Positions 1 to 9,737 of a stretch of DNA of 34,078 nt are shown here, piece by piece. Within the stretch, counting starts at the first letter, position 1; every line of letters starts with the position of its first letter. The DNA is from Nemertoderma westbladi (taxonomy: Eukaryota > Xenacoelomorpha > Nemertodermatida > Nemertodermatidae): positions 1-34,078 of the forward strand of contig JAUCBJ010002916.1 of assembly GCA_032718475.1 (NCBI GenBank), read 5' to 3'. The notes beneath the pieces were generated by a model. The model did not search any database, had not been told where the DNA came from, and saw nothing but the letters and a program-made list of their open reading frames with translations. The translations under genes were made by a program, and so were the position numbers.

Positions 1-639
1 ATTGTTTGTGATGCTTCACGGTGTGTTATCTGTCAACATGTTAGGTTAGGGGGTTCAGGGGACAATATCACAGTTACCGGAAGAACCGAAGGTAGAAAGA
101 AAATAATAGCAGCCGCACAAATCCGAAAAGATATCGTTTTGAAAAGGATAAATTATCTGGGATTAGACTCTGAGTTTGTATATCATTGCGACAATGAGTG
201 TTACAAATTATACACATTAAAGAAAACACTTCCAAAAAAACAAAGAGACCCGGAAGTGATAGAGGAAACCAACGGAAAAGAAAATGAGTCTGTTCCAAGT
301 CCAACTAAAAGGCTCAGGTCCGAAATCGCCTCACGTCACCAAGGGTCATTTCCTAAAGACGACCCCACCCAATTAACTTGCATTATATGCGGTAATCAAA
401 AGCATGGCAGTACTAGGGAGAAATACAGGATATGCGAGACAAATAGAGCAACAACATTTCTTGCAGCTACTAATTTCTTTAAGGATGAAATATACGTCAA
501 AACCTGTGATCTTGACAATGTACAAGCTGTCTTTGCCGCGGATTTATTTTATCACAAGCTTTGTCTTGAAGCATATATTCAAAAATATAAGAGGCGATGC
601 CAGCAATCTTATGGTCTCGAACAAGCAACGTCCTCTTAA
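1..639 (+). pseudogene. N-terminal part: two tandem zinc-binding-like modules, ends at in-frame TAA
   Basis: Frame 1 is open from base 1. The first module has CVIC near residue 9 and HCDNEC near residue 59. The second has CIICG at about residue 127, then RICE, an AT..FL.ATNFFKDE segment and FYHKLC about 57 residues later. The C-x2-C ... H-x3-C spacing repeats, so the region looks like a duplicated zinc-binding module, joined by a charged linker (KKQRDPEVIEETNGKENES). The start codon lies left of the window. A TAA at 637-639 stops the frame, but the same frame resumes directly with GKAINYIKPLLQDIFDSG, which continues the family pattern, so the TAA is read as a nonsense mutation. Confidence 0.7.
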
Positions 640-1227
640 GGCAAAGCTATAAATTACATCAAACCACTGCTTCAAGACATTTTTGACAGTGGTTATGGTT
701 TGACACTCAGTGAAATTCGAGATTTTGTGAGCGGAAAGTCTGAAGACTGTGTATTAACAAACAAAGAAGTTAAACTTTACATGATTAAACTATTCGGTGA
801 CAAAATCCAGTTTTCCAAACCAATTGAAATGAATCAGCCACTTCTTGTGTACTCGTCTTCGCTTTCAACTGACCAGGTAGCAGCTAAACTTCGTTCTGTT
901 GACACTGTGAGGGATGCTGGACTACTAGTCAGAAAATCGATCTTAGAAGCAAATTTTAATCTTGATGACGAATTTGGAGATTCCAATCAACTGGAATATT
1001 CTTGGAAAAAAACGCCAATTCCAGAACCATTAGTTGATTTCTTGTCTCAGGTATTAAATTTTGACAAACTTTATATCCTTTCTTCTGTTAATGGAAACAA
1101 TCAACCGGATTTGTCAGCTGATGGTGAAGGAGATGTTAATGGTGACCCAGAAGTCAATGAGGGCGATATTCTAACTGATAAATCAGAATCCAATTTATCA
1201 TGCAGGATTAGAGCGCTGTTCCAGATA
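640..1227 (+). pseudogene. Second segment of the broken gene, up to the transposon insertion
   Basis: The frame continues in phase with the preceding segment. It has SGYGLTLSEIRDFV near 690-730, KLYMIKLFGDKI near 772-810 and a polar acidic stretch (SADGEGDVNGDPEVNEGD) around 1117-1170. The reading ends in RALFQI at 1225-1227. There it runs into the left end of an inserted terminal-inverted-repeat element; the apparent continuation to 1335 is transposon sequence, not protein. The gene resumes in phase at 1937 with LYYNVHKGRKK. Confidence 0.7.
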
Positions 1228-1934
1228 CAGTACAGGCCACCAGAAAACGCAGATTTGTACAATTGTGAACACATTTTATCAAATGTGTACCAGTGTAATG
1301 TAATGTTGTTGAACGGGACAATTGAACATAATTGAACATAATTGAATTGGCAACAACCAAAATTTTTTCGCCAAAGGATACAATTGAATACTTTTGAAAC
1401 GCTTAGTAATCTGGAAACTCTCTGTAGTTTGCCGCGAACTGTCACTCACTGCAGCTGGAAATGCGATAAGGATTTTGTTTACCTTTATAGTGTGCGGTTA
1501 ATAGTGTCTAGTAGGCAGGCCTATAGTTAGTGATGTTAAGGCATCTTCTGGTGTTTCTCTGTGCCCTCTCGGTGTCAGACTAATGGCGCGACATCTCCCT
1601 GCGCTAAATTAATTATTCAATGGTCTAGGCTCCTCCATCCATATACCCATCCACTCCCACACACTCCATGAACCTCCATGTTGTCTTGTATGTAGTTCTC
1701 TCTCTACCAATACAGCCCATGTCCGCAATGTTCCCCCCTGGGGCTCTCTCATCTACCTGATATCAGACATACAGTTGCACCGCACACAAAGCCTTTGTCG
1801 GTCCCAGCAAGTTAGCCTCCTGCTGTGTGATCTAGAAGATATCTCGCCATAACCTGCCAATCAGATGATTTGAACAAATGTGTTCACATGTGATCACATT
1901 GGATGAAATCTGCTTTTTCTGGTGGCCTGTACTG
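1228..1934. mobile_element. 707-bp non-autonomous TIR transposon (Tc1/mariner-like by TA duplication) inside the broken gene
   Basis: The ends are inverted repeats: 1228-1256 matches the reverse complement of 1906-1934 over 29 bp with one mismatch, starting CAGTACAGGCCACCAGAAAA. TA flanks both sides (1226-1227 and 1935-1936), giving a 2-bp TA duplication. A second inverted block (GTGAACACATTT-like) lies just inside each end. No transposase frame is present. Removing 1228-1936 joins codon ata (1225-1227) to cta (1937-1939) in phase and gives a continuous LFQI-LYYNV reading, which proves the boundaries independently. The CAGT start and TA duplication point to Tc1/mariner; without a transposase this is provisional. 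Confidence 0.88.
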
Positions 1935-1936
1935 TA

Positions 1937-3004
1937 CTATATTATAATGTTCATAAAGGAAGAAAGAAAACACCGCTGCATTTAATGGTTGGTCATTCAA
2001 TTCATGAAAAATGTAAAGGTAGACAACTTATAACTTCATTTAATAAAGCTGGTCTCTCAGTCAGCTATAACGAGGTTATGGAATCGCGTAGAAATCTTGC
2101 ACAATACACTATTCATTCTTGTTCCATAAACGCAGCTCTTCCAAGTCACTTTACATCAAATAACTTTACAGTTGGAGCAATGGATAATTTCGATCATGAG
2201 GAATCCACCCTTTCTGGTCTACAGGGAACTCACGACACCGTTATGGTTTTATTCCAAGAAGCTCCAAGTGTAATTCCAAGCAAACCAAAACTCTCGACAA
2301 TCGTTCAGAGTAAATCAGCTAAGCGCTCTGGATCCTTACTTCCTTGTCAACATCTCAGATCCTATGATAAACCATCAAAATCAGTTATACAAATCCCACC
2401 GGATGTTCCAGTTTCTGAAGTGACAACGTGCTCAACAAATAGCGATGTAAGACAAGAGGAGACTGTGATAAGTATGCTACAAGCTGTAGGAGGTTTACAC
2501 AACCAAAACACTGTGACATGGTCTGGGATTCACGCAATTATCTCAAACGAAGACGTCCCTCTACAACATGTAGGTTTTCTACCAATATTACCTTATCCTG
2601 TTACTAAGTATGACAGTGTATATTCAGCTATGAAAAATTTTCAAAGCTTACTTGTCCATCTACAACAACAGGCACTTCCACTTGCATGTGATGAAGGAGT
2701 CTACCATATTGCTGCTGAAATTCAATTGGTGTCTAACGAATTTAGTGATATTGTGCTTCTAATGGGGTCATTTCATCTTACAAAAATACTCCTTGCATGT
2801 ATTGGAAAGTATGTTGCAGGTAGCGGCCTAGAATGTGTTCTTATTGAAAACAGTGTGTTCGGACCTAACATTACTGAAAGTGTCTTAAAGGGTAGCAATT
2901 ATGTAAGGTCAGTTAAGGGGATGTTTATGCTGGCGGAAGTTGTAGAGCGACTAAAATGGAAATCCTTTCTAAGCAACATACAAGATGATGAGTACAAATT
3001 CTAA
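1937..3004 (+). pseudogene. Core segment of the broken gene after the insertion
   Basis: The frame reads LYYNVHKGRKKTPLHLMVG, then SFNKAGLSVSYNEVM, AMDNFDHEESTLSGLQGTHD, a polar linker, the LP-rich GFLPILPYPVTKYDSVYSA, and a hydrophobic block LLMGSFHLTKILLACIGKY followed by GSNYVRSVKGMFMLAEVVERLKW. The last block is helical and may be buried core; I see no signal peptide or clear membrane segment. The frame ends at TAA 3002-3004, exactly inside a 13-bp tandem duplication (2991-3016). Related sequence continues in another frame from 3004. Confidence 0.7.
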
Positions 3005-3016
3005 GTACAAATTCAA
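2991..3016 (+). repeat. 13-bp tandem duplication at a frame break
   Basis: AGTACAAATTCTA (2991-3003) is followed directly by AGTACAAATTCAA (3004-3016), 12 of 13 identical. The reading frame of the broken gene changes here, so replication slippage is the simplest cause. Removing the copy alone does not fully repair the frame, so at least one more small change is present. Confidence 0.7.
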
Positions 3017-3620
3017 AATCTATATTAGAAGAATTTGAAACGTTCTCACATAAAAATATAGAGCGTTCTGAACAATGCCAATATCTGGAAGGTTTTTTAC
3101 ATCTTGTAGGTCTTTTGAAGTGCCTTATTAGAGCAGATAGAGAGGGAAACTGGAAACTATATCTGGAACAATGAAGCAAGTTATTCCTGTTTTTCATATA
3201 TTTGACAGAATAAATTTCTTAAGGTGGGGATCATTATTTCTTCAGCAAATGCTGAATCTTGATAAATCACATCCTGAGGTTTATGATCAGTTCATGAAAG
3301 GCCATTTTGTTGTACAGAGAACTAAAGGGAAGTTTAATGCGGTTGGTGTCGATATGGCTCTGGAACAGACAATAAATAGATCTCAAAAGTCAAGTGGTGG
3401 AATTATTGGTCAATCTAAGCGAAAAGACTATATTGCAGAATGGAACCTGGTCTATCATGAGGTTCTTTCAATTCGACAAGCAATGCAAGTACTACTTAAT
3501 GTTAGACAAGTCGATTATGAACTGCAGATACATCATGAGTGGAAACCTCAGAAACGAGATGGATTTAAGTATAGCAAAAATGGTGCAGTATATCGAATGC
3601 AAAGAAAATCCCTATATTAA
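3004..3620 (+). pseudogene. Broken gene, segments in two frames around 3171
   Basis: From 3004 to about 3173 frame 1 encodes a helical stretch with FLHLVGLLKCLIRADREGN and WKLYLEQ, then TGA. From about 3171 frame 3 takes over: VIPVFHIFDRINFLRWGSLF, HPEVYDQFMKGHFVV, MALEQTINRSQKSSGGIIG and AEWNLVYHEVLSIRQAM. This fits the usual order of the family. The frame becomes unlike the family after about 3540, where frame 1 resumes, so the tail to 3620 is out of frame. Two small indels explain the changes. Confidence 0.65.
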
Positions 3621-4332
3621 TGGAGGTGAGGTTAAACTTCATAATTTATTAACAAACGAAATTGTACCACCATCAACTTCCGAAAAGCTAAACGAAATTG
3701 TACCACCATCAACTTCCGAAAAGCTACTTAACTTTTTGACCCTGGCAGACAATGTCTATTCCTCCTTTCATTATGAAAGATTTATCAAGTGCTCCAAGCC
3801 TCTATCAGCTACCATACATAGACAAAATCTTCCTACTTTTCAAAGTACAACAATCGGGGATCAATTCTCAAAACAACAACATAAAAATTATATCAAAGAA
3901 CTGTTGCAATCGCAAAGGTCAGTTGATATCGCTAAGGAAAGAGGAATGGAAATGGAAGAGATCCTTAGTTTCGATATCACACCATCGTCTTTGATTGATA
4001 GTCATGGTGCTACAACTAAGCCAATGAAATCCAGTTTAATTTCTGAGTTAATGAGAATGATGGAAAGTGTAGACATGAATTTTGAAAAAGACACCGCACT
4101 AAAGACATGTCTTGTTGTTGATGTTATGAATCAACTTCGCAGAATACCACTAAAGGGAAAGGGAACATTTCGTGAAATTTTCGAAGCGTCCAACCGTATT
4201 GTGAAGAGTGTCTGCATATTTAATCGAGTTGATTACGTTTTTGACAGTTATCTACCATCATCGATCAAAAATGCAGAGAGAGAAAGACGATCTTCAGTTC
4301 AACAACTATCACTCACCTCCCATTACTCCTGA
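3571..4332 (+). pseudogene. Broken gene, linker and segment before the nuclease-like block
   Basis: Frame 1 carries MVQYIECKENPYINGGEV, an in-frame duplicated 12-residue unit (NEIVPPSTSEKL twice, 3655-3726), a helical linker, LVVDVMNQLRRIPLKGKGTF and VDYVFDSYLPSSIKNAERERR. The VFDSYLPSSIK...ERERR motif is typical of the family in my memory. After about 4290 the frame becomes SVQQLSLTSHYS-stop, while frame 2 carries the proper continuation (SPPITPDVMIPVQIDRFWAS), so an indel lies between about 4280 and 4320. Confidence 0.65.
3655..3726 (+). repeat. 36-bp exact tandem duplication, in frame
   Basis: 3655-3690 and 3691-3726 are identical and encode NEIVPPSTSEKL twice. As 36 is divisible by three, it does not break the frame. 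Exact identity suggests a recent slippage event or unequal exchange. Confidence 0.92.
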
Positions 4333-5329
4333 TGTGATGATTCCAGTTCAGATAGATAGGTTTTGGGCATCAGGAGAAAATAAAGTGTTGTTACAAGATG
4401 CGCTTAAAGGATTCATATTGGGTGTGTTGGAAAACCAACCGTGGGACACTATCTTAAGTGGTGTAGTTTGCGAAGATGAATCTATACCTGGAGTAATTCT
4501 AAAAGCGAACAGTGGAGGAGCGATCGAAGGTCTGGAGAAGTTCAACATTGAAGAAGCAGACCTGCGTCTCATTCCGCATATTTTGAACGCGGTTAAAGAT
4601 GGATCTGAAAGAATCATCGTGCTCTCAAATGATACCAATGTGTTGGTGCTGCTCATCCATTTCTACAACACTTTTCACGAGAATGGTTTGTCAGAGTTAT
4701 GGATGAGAAAAACGTCAACAGAACTTATCCCAATTCATCGACTTGTGGAACAGATCGGTCCTATTAGTGAGGCTATACTTGCATGTCATTACCTCACTGG
4801 ATCTGATGTTACTAGCAAAATAGGCACCAAAAGGGCAGCCCTAAAGGTGCACCCAGAACTCTATTTAAAGAACTTCGGGCGATGTTTCCCACCTAATAAA
4901 GAATCATTCAAACATGCAGAGCAATATTTGGTTAAGGTCATAAAGCCACGATCGACTAGTAAAACGTTTGACAGTCTTCGATCCGAAATCGTTAGACAAG
5001 AAGGTGCTCCAAACTTATTAAACCTTCCTTGTTCAAGTCATTCATTGCAGGGTCATTTGTTGCGCGCCTTCTACAATGTTTATTTGTGTACATCAGTATT
5101 AAATAGTAACTCGCCCAACCTAGAACCAACAGATTATTGATGGTCTATTAATGAGAATGACTCATCAATCATGCCCGATCCTTGGAATAATGAACTACCT
5201 AAATGGGCGACGATCACTTGCTTCTGCAAGAAGTGCAATACTATGCGATATAGATGCCGGAAAGATATCGTTTCTTGCACATCATTTTGCAAATGCAATT
5301 TTGAAATGGAGTGCGACAATATTCCATAA
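4301..5329 (+). pseudogene. C-terminal segment: PIN/FEN-like block and CXC cysteine motif, interrupted by TGA
   Basis: Frame 2 begins with IPVQIDRFWASGENKVLL, then EADLRLIPHILNAV, RIIVLSNDTNVLVLLIHF, LIPIHRLVEQIG, ILACHYLTGSDVTSKIGTK and LPCSSHSLQGHLLRAFYNVY. The EAD and SNDT elements resemble the acidic metal-binding residues of PIN/FEN-type nucleases; the second position is Asn (SNDTN) where I would expect Asp. A TGA at 5138-5140 stops the frame, but in the same phase the sequence continues with WSINEND and then CFCKKC...CRKDIVSC...FCKC (5219-5280), a CXC/tesmin-like cluster. The true stop is TAA at 5327-5329. The TGA is therefore taken as a nonsense mutation. Confidence 0.72.
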
Positions 5330-5381
5330 TAAGAACATTTTATAATTCATAGCATTTAATTAACATTATATAACATTTCAT

Positions 5382-5387
5382 AATAAA
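5382..5387 (+). promoter_or_regulatory. Candidate poly(A) signal AATAAA
   Basis: AATAAA lies 53 bp after the final TAA of the broken gene, a suitable distance for its polyadenylation signal. The region is AT-rich, so chance occurrence is possible. Confidence 0.45.
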
Positions 5388-6140
5388 TTCACTCAGTGAT
5401 CATATCAATATAACTATTTTACTGTGCCCTCGTTTCTTTATAACTCGCTTCGATCGGTTTATGATGAATTGGAGCATCGTAAAACCGTTATATTTGGTTA
5501 ACTGGTAACAACAGCTAAATAATAATTATCATTTGTACTCTTGATTTGGAAAAGTGATGAGGACACAGATGAATATTTGTATATTTATGACGTCATAAAA
5601 AACTTAGGCCCAGGAACCTAAAAGTCTACCCAATTTTTTTTTCTTCATTTTTGGACCCCAAACCCAGTTCAAGTGAGAAACGGCATCCACCTCGAAATTC
5701 CTACGGGACTTAAGGTCAGGGACTGGATTATAAAAGAATAAACCCATAAACTTATTTATCAATATTCATTTAAAAGTATTAAGAAATTCACTTAAAAATA
5801 TTTCATTTTAATTTACTAGTTATGTTAAAATAAAAAAAACTAGCTATATGTTCATTAAATTTTTTATTGTATTTATGTTCTAGAATAGTATATAATACTT
5901 TTATATTGTCCTGCAACTCCTCCATGTTGCCATTTTATCAATGATATAGAATTTATAAATGTAGTGCTATACGGACCGAAATGCTAACCGAAAAGTTGAT
6001 GCAAAATTTTAAAAAAAAAACGGTCACACAGGCTATACTTTAACTGGTTGATATACAGTTATTTAAGTTCTAGAATTTTTTTTTATTAGGAATGTTAATA
6101 TAGTTACATTGGGTATTTTGGCTTTAGCTGGGTGATATAC
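5388..6140. other. AT-rich non-coding stretch
   Basis: No frame here resembles a protein. Two diverged copies of a motif of the form TTTA[A/G]CTGG[T/G]TGATATAC followed by a TTCTAGA-type sequence occur near 6040-6080 and 6121-6163, the second running into the palindrome that follows. A full CRE-like palindrome TGACGTCA lies at 5588-5595 with no gene context. Confidence 0.5.
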
Positions 6141-6380
6141 ATACAATATTGCAATGTTCTAGAGTTAATATACGGAAATAATAACCTGAAGCTAATAAAA
6201 CTGAATAATCACTGTTGCCGTTCCAGAAGCAAATTAACCTGTATAATTACCGAGGCCGCAGGCCGAGGTTATTATATTAGGTTAATTTGCTGAAGGATAA
6301 GGCAGAAGTGATTATTACAGTTTTATTCGCTGGAGGTTTTTATTTCCGTATATTAACTCTAGAACAGTGCAATATTGTGT
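6141..6380. repeat. ~240-bp imperfect palindrome (foldback or MITE-like)
   Basis: The left arm (about 6141-6247) matches the reverse complement of the right arm (about 6270-6380). Outer parts such as TTCTAGAGTTAATATACGG are identical in both arms; inner parts such as AGCAAATTAACCT also pair. The short GC-rich centre (CCGAGGCCGCAGGCCGAGG) does not pair with itself. The structure would form a long hairpin. No clear target duplication was found, so class assignment stays open. Confidence 0.8.
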
Positions 6381-7759
6381 TTATTGTTAATTTGAGCATA
6401 TTGAACGAACAACATGACAGCATGCATACTTTGTATTTTTAAAGATCGTGTTCTAATACAAACACGCGTATTCAATTATTTTTTCAAGCCTTGCGTAGCA
6501 TTTAAATACATTTCATTGAATTAATATCGCTCCAGAGGTCGTGGGGTTCTACCCCTGCAGGCTGGCCGGGATAGTTTTTGTTTTGGGTACAAATGCTTAA
6601 AAGGGACTAACCAAACCAGTGAGTGATGAGACCTTCTTTTCTATTTTTCGTACTTGTTACAAGGAGCATATTTACATATTATACCGGCCTTCGGCCTTCA
6701 GTCATTCAGCCTTCAGCCACAGTAAGCGGATGCGGCGACGCGTATTGAACCACGACAAACCCGGTCAGGATTCCCTCGCCAACTCGGGGATCCCGTCACA
6801 CAGGTTTAATTAACCCATTATTACATCTTGGAATTTTCGAAGACCAATAACACTAATTCTTTAGGGTTAGTCACTCAGGGTGTACTATAATCAGCCACTG
6901 ACAGTACACCACTACCCACTGCATCGACTGAGATGCTGTGATGTTCAACCTCTCAGATGGTGTTACAAACAAATGCAGCTTCCAGGTTCCATGCTGAAGC
7001 TGAAAAGTGGAATATGGACTTGGTTTGGGTATGTGGGGATGGAAACGGTACGTTTGATACATTCCGTATTTCATCTCAAGGAATCACTGATTCCCCTTTG
7101 ATGATGAGAAAGAAAGTGCGAGACTTGACTTTCTCCTGGAGCATTCATGGGAATTTTCCCTGCTCCTGGGCCATTTGAACTGATCCGGAATTTGTCACAG
7201 AACTAACAAACCAATCTTGTGAAGTTTGTTTTGGTAACGCCATTGTCCTTCAAGCCCTCAGTAGAATTTACTCATGTTTATTCGTGATATTAACTACTGA
7301 GTTTGGTAACCATATGGAACAAGATCAGGGTGCCTGGAAGGCCAGTGTTCATTGGACATGATTATGTTGGCCAGCATTGTAATCGGTCACCTTATATATA
7401 CGCTGGCTTGGCTTAGTGATTTTCAATGGATATTCCAATATTGTGACTAAGCAATATCAGTGTTAACCAATCACAGTAAACCAAGTTTGGGCAGCTGTTA
7501 TTGCTAGTAAATCTAATTAATATCAAGAATAAAGTTCAACAAATCTGAATTTGGTGGTTGATTTTGTTGAAGTCTTTTAAGTAAAAATTATAATAAGTTC
7601 CAATATATATTTTATATATATAATATTTTTTATTTTCTACAACTAACTGTAGTACTGGATGGACAGGAGCTGTCGCTTGTTCTTTAAAGTCAACATGTTG
7701 ACTACTCTCACTTGAGTAGATATTTTAGATAGTAATTCAACAATGACAGATGGCCTTAA
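6381..7759. other. Non-coding stretch, no recognised gene
   Basis: Frames are short and unlike known proteins. A GC-richer island at 6530-6800 includes GGTTCTACCCC, which vaguely recalls a tRNA B box, but no matching A box or fold was found. A TA-rich tract sits near 7605-7640. Confidence 0.5.
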
Positions 7760-7954
7760 AAGTCATCCATCTCAACTGACTTATGTATTCTAACAATGTG
7801 TAATTTCGCTGTTGTGGTTGGTCAGCTACCAGATGATAATAAATATTGTATGTTTGATTCTCATGGTCGGACAAATGAAGTATGGCATCTCAGACTAAAC
7901 ACGGGCCTTCAAAGAGGCCAAAATTACGGGTATTCAATAAATAGACGAGGTTAA
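7760..7954 (+). pseudogene. Coding relic with CNFAVVVGQLPDDNKYCMFDSHGR
   Basis: A 64-codon frame between stops contains CNFAVVVGQL followed by NKYCMFDSHGR. The hydrophobic strand, turn and FDSHGR pattern recalls a cysteine-protease-like fold with F-D-S-H that I remember from uncharacterised invertebrate proteins, some linked to Pif1 helicase or mobile elements. The similarity is from memory and short. There is no start signal, and no continuation on either side, so it is read as a fragment. Confidence 0.35.
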
Positions 7955-8869
7955 TTTAACTATGAAAAATTTAATTAAATGATTATTGATAATTATAATA
8001 TTGCTGATGATGATTATAATCATTATAATAATTAATTATTAAATAAATATTAAAGTAATAGTAAATTTTTATTAAATTATTAAATCATTTTTTATATATG
8101 TAGCTAAATTTTACCGGGGTTCCATCTATGTGATCATCCAAATTCAACATCCAATTTCATCTTCATTGTCCTGCTTCCATGTTACGTTCGATTTACCGAC
8201 CAAGGTCGGGTATATATTAATATTTTTCGATAACAATATAACTATTCGGAAAATAGCGCTTTTTTCAATGTCATTTTTAGTTTAGTAATATTTGAATAGT
8301 ATTATATCAGAGTGGTCGACTTTCTAATACGAGCAAAACGAGTGCCCATATGCCAAAAAGCGTAACACTCAACACACGAGAACAGAATATCATAATTTTG
8401 CTAAAAAGTGAGTAAAGAGTGTTTTCTATTACGTTTTTATATCGAATATATTATTTTATTTGAAAAACATTTAAAATAGGCCTACATGGCCTACATTACA
8501 GACTGCCTTTTCATCAGTGTCAAAGTTTGGCTAGATTTTCCATTTCGAGTAATGGACAGAAACGTTAATGTTTTGTCAAACTGAATGGTCATGCACATTA
8601 AATAACCCAATAACAAAAGTTAAATGGAACTATGGGAAACACCGTATTTTGTATTAAATTAATATATTATGAAACAAGCCACGATTAGTGAGTGAAGCCA
8701 CTAGCGCACAATTTCAAATAGTTTTAGGACTTAATATCATGTCCGTCTGCCTGTCTGTCCGTCTATCTGTAATGGAAAATTCAATCGTTTTGAGCCTTTA
8801 CTCAATTTCAACCTAATTTGGATGGACCTACTAGAGGAAAAATTCCAATATTTAGAAAATTTTCGTGTG
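7955..8869. other. AT-rich non-coding stretch
   Basis: Low-complexity AATTATTA-type sequence lies at 7975-8070. A TGTCCGTCTGCC-type tract near 8740-8770 resembles the TCTGTC-rich tracts at 9265-9300 and 14430-14455. No gene is supported. Confidence 0.5.
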
Positions 8870-8877
8870 GTATTCGT

Positions 8878-9729
8878 TAGGGATGTTGCGAATGTCATAT
8901 TTTTAACATCCACGGATGCAGATGCGGATGCAGATTTCTGAGGTGACATCCGCACGGATGCTGATGTGGATGCGGATGCGGATGTCTATTAAAACCTACA
9001 TATTTTTCCCTGGCCCCCTTTTACATCAAGGTTATACCAGCATTTTAATATTATATTCTAATCTTATATTAATAAACTAACAAGCGTCTAAGGTTATAAA
9101 ACAGAATGGGACTTTATATAACAAAACAATAATACAACAAACATGTTTTATATTGTTCCCGTCGAGTGTTAGTGTATAGTGTACAATAATGTACGTGTAC
9201 ACACACTGACTGGTACACACAAAATCGAAATTCTGAGGTTGCTCCTCTTACAGAAACTGTCTAAATGTCTGTCGGTCTTTTTGTCTGTCTGTTTGTCGGT
9301 CAAAAAATAAACAAAATCATTTAACCTCACCAAAATATGCCTATGGTGGTTTTCCAGGTTGGCGAACTCATTTCCGATGTCAGTTTTTACTTTTGACTGC
9401 ATATTGACTGTCTGTTTCTTTGTATGTCTGTCAGTCAGTCTGTTTTTCTGTCTGTATGTATGTTGGTCAAACAATAAACAAGTATTATTATTATTGTATT
9501 TTTTAATTACCATTACTATTACTATTTTTACTATTCTACTATAATTACTATTAATTACCAGTATTTATTATTGAAAATTTAATTGAGTGGTTGCTGGGCC
9601 TTCAGACAGGATGCTTGAATAGTGCATGTAACATCCGCATGCCATGGGTGCGGATGTGGATGCGAATGCGGATACGAAAAATCATGCGAATATCTGCGGA
9701 TGCGGATGCGGACATTCGCCACATCACTA
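8878..9729. mobile_element. 852-bp non-autonomous hAT-type transposon with 8-bp target duplication
   Basis: The left end TAGGGATGTTGCGAATGTC (8878-8896) pairs with the reverse complement of the right end (9711-9729), 17 of 19 identical. GTATTCGT flanks both sides (8870-8877 and 9730-9737), a perfect 8-bp duplication, as made by hAT transposases, whose termini typically look like TAGNGATG. Both subterminal regions are rich in hexamers of the GGATGC type (8915-8985 and 9625-9715), in inverted orientation, possible transposase-binding repeats. The inside carries TCTGTC-rich tracts and no transposase frame. Confidence 0.92.
9240..9400. repeat. Diverged interspersed repeat, copy A
   Basis: A TCTGTC-rich tract (9265-9300) is followed about 65 bp later by GGTTTTCCAGGTTGGCGA and TTTCCGATGTCAGTTTT (9349-9390). 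The same arrangement occurs at 14395-14595. Copy A lies within the hAT-type element, copy B within the CCCTGC transposon. Confidence 0.65.
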
Positions 9730-9737
9730 GTATTCGT

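Larger units (their letters stand above)
1..5329 (+). pseudogene. Broken gene: zinc-module / PIN-FEN-like / CXC protein, partial at window edge
   Basis: One protein-coding relic can be followed for 5.3 kb, entering from the left edge. Order of parts: two C-x2-C...H-x3-C zinc-like modules (1-600), a region ending at LFQI (1227), a core with GRKKTPLHLM and FDHEESTLSG (1960-2220), LLMGSFHLTKILLACIGKY (2758-2815), EGNWKLYLEQ (3143-3172), MALEQTINRSQKSSGGIIG (3354-3410), FDSYLPSSIKNAERERR (4240-4290), EADLRLIPHI...VLSNDTNVLVLL (4553-4660) and a CXC cysteine cluster (5219-5280). I recall related uncharacterised proteins from cnidarian and other invertebrate genomes, but cannot name the family. The EAD/SND block resembles the metal-binding core of PIN/FEN nucleases (inference). 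Damage: stops at 637-639 and 5138-5140, four frame changes (near 3004, 3171, 3540-3575, 4280-4320) and a transposon insertion. Whether the intact gene is a host gene or part of a mobile element cannot be decided here. Confidence 0.8.

Noticed and set aside
1228-1335. Coding continuation of the left gene to a stop at 1335
   Set aside because: This stretch is the end of an inserted transposon; the protein pattern resumes in phase at 1937.
5588-5595. CRE palindrome TGACGTCA
   Set aside because: An 8-bp match with no promoter or gene nearby; expected by chance in 34 kb.
6535-6575. Possible tRNA or SINE B box (GGTTCTACCCC)
   Set aside because: No A box at proper spacing and the T arm does not pair well.
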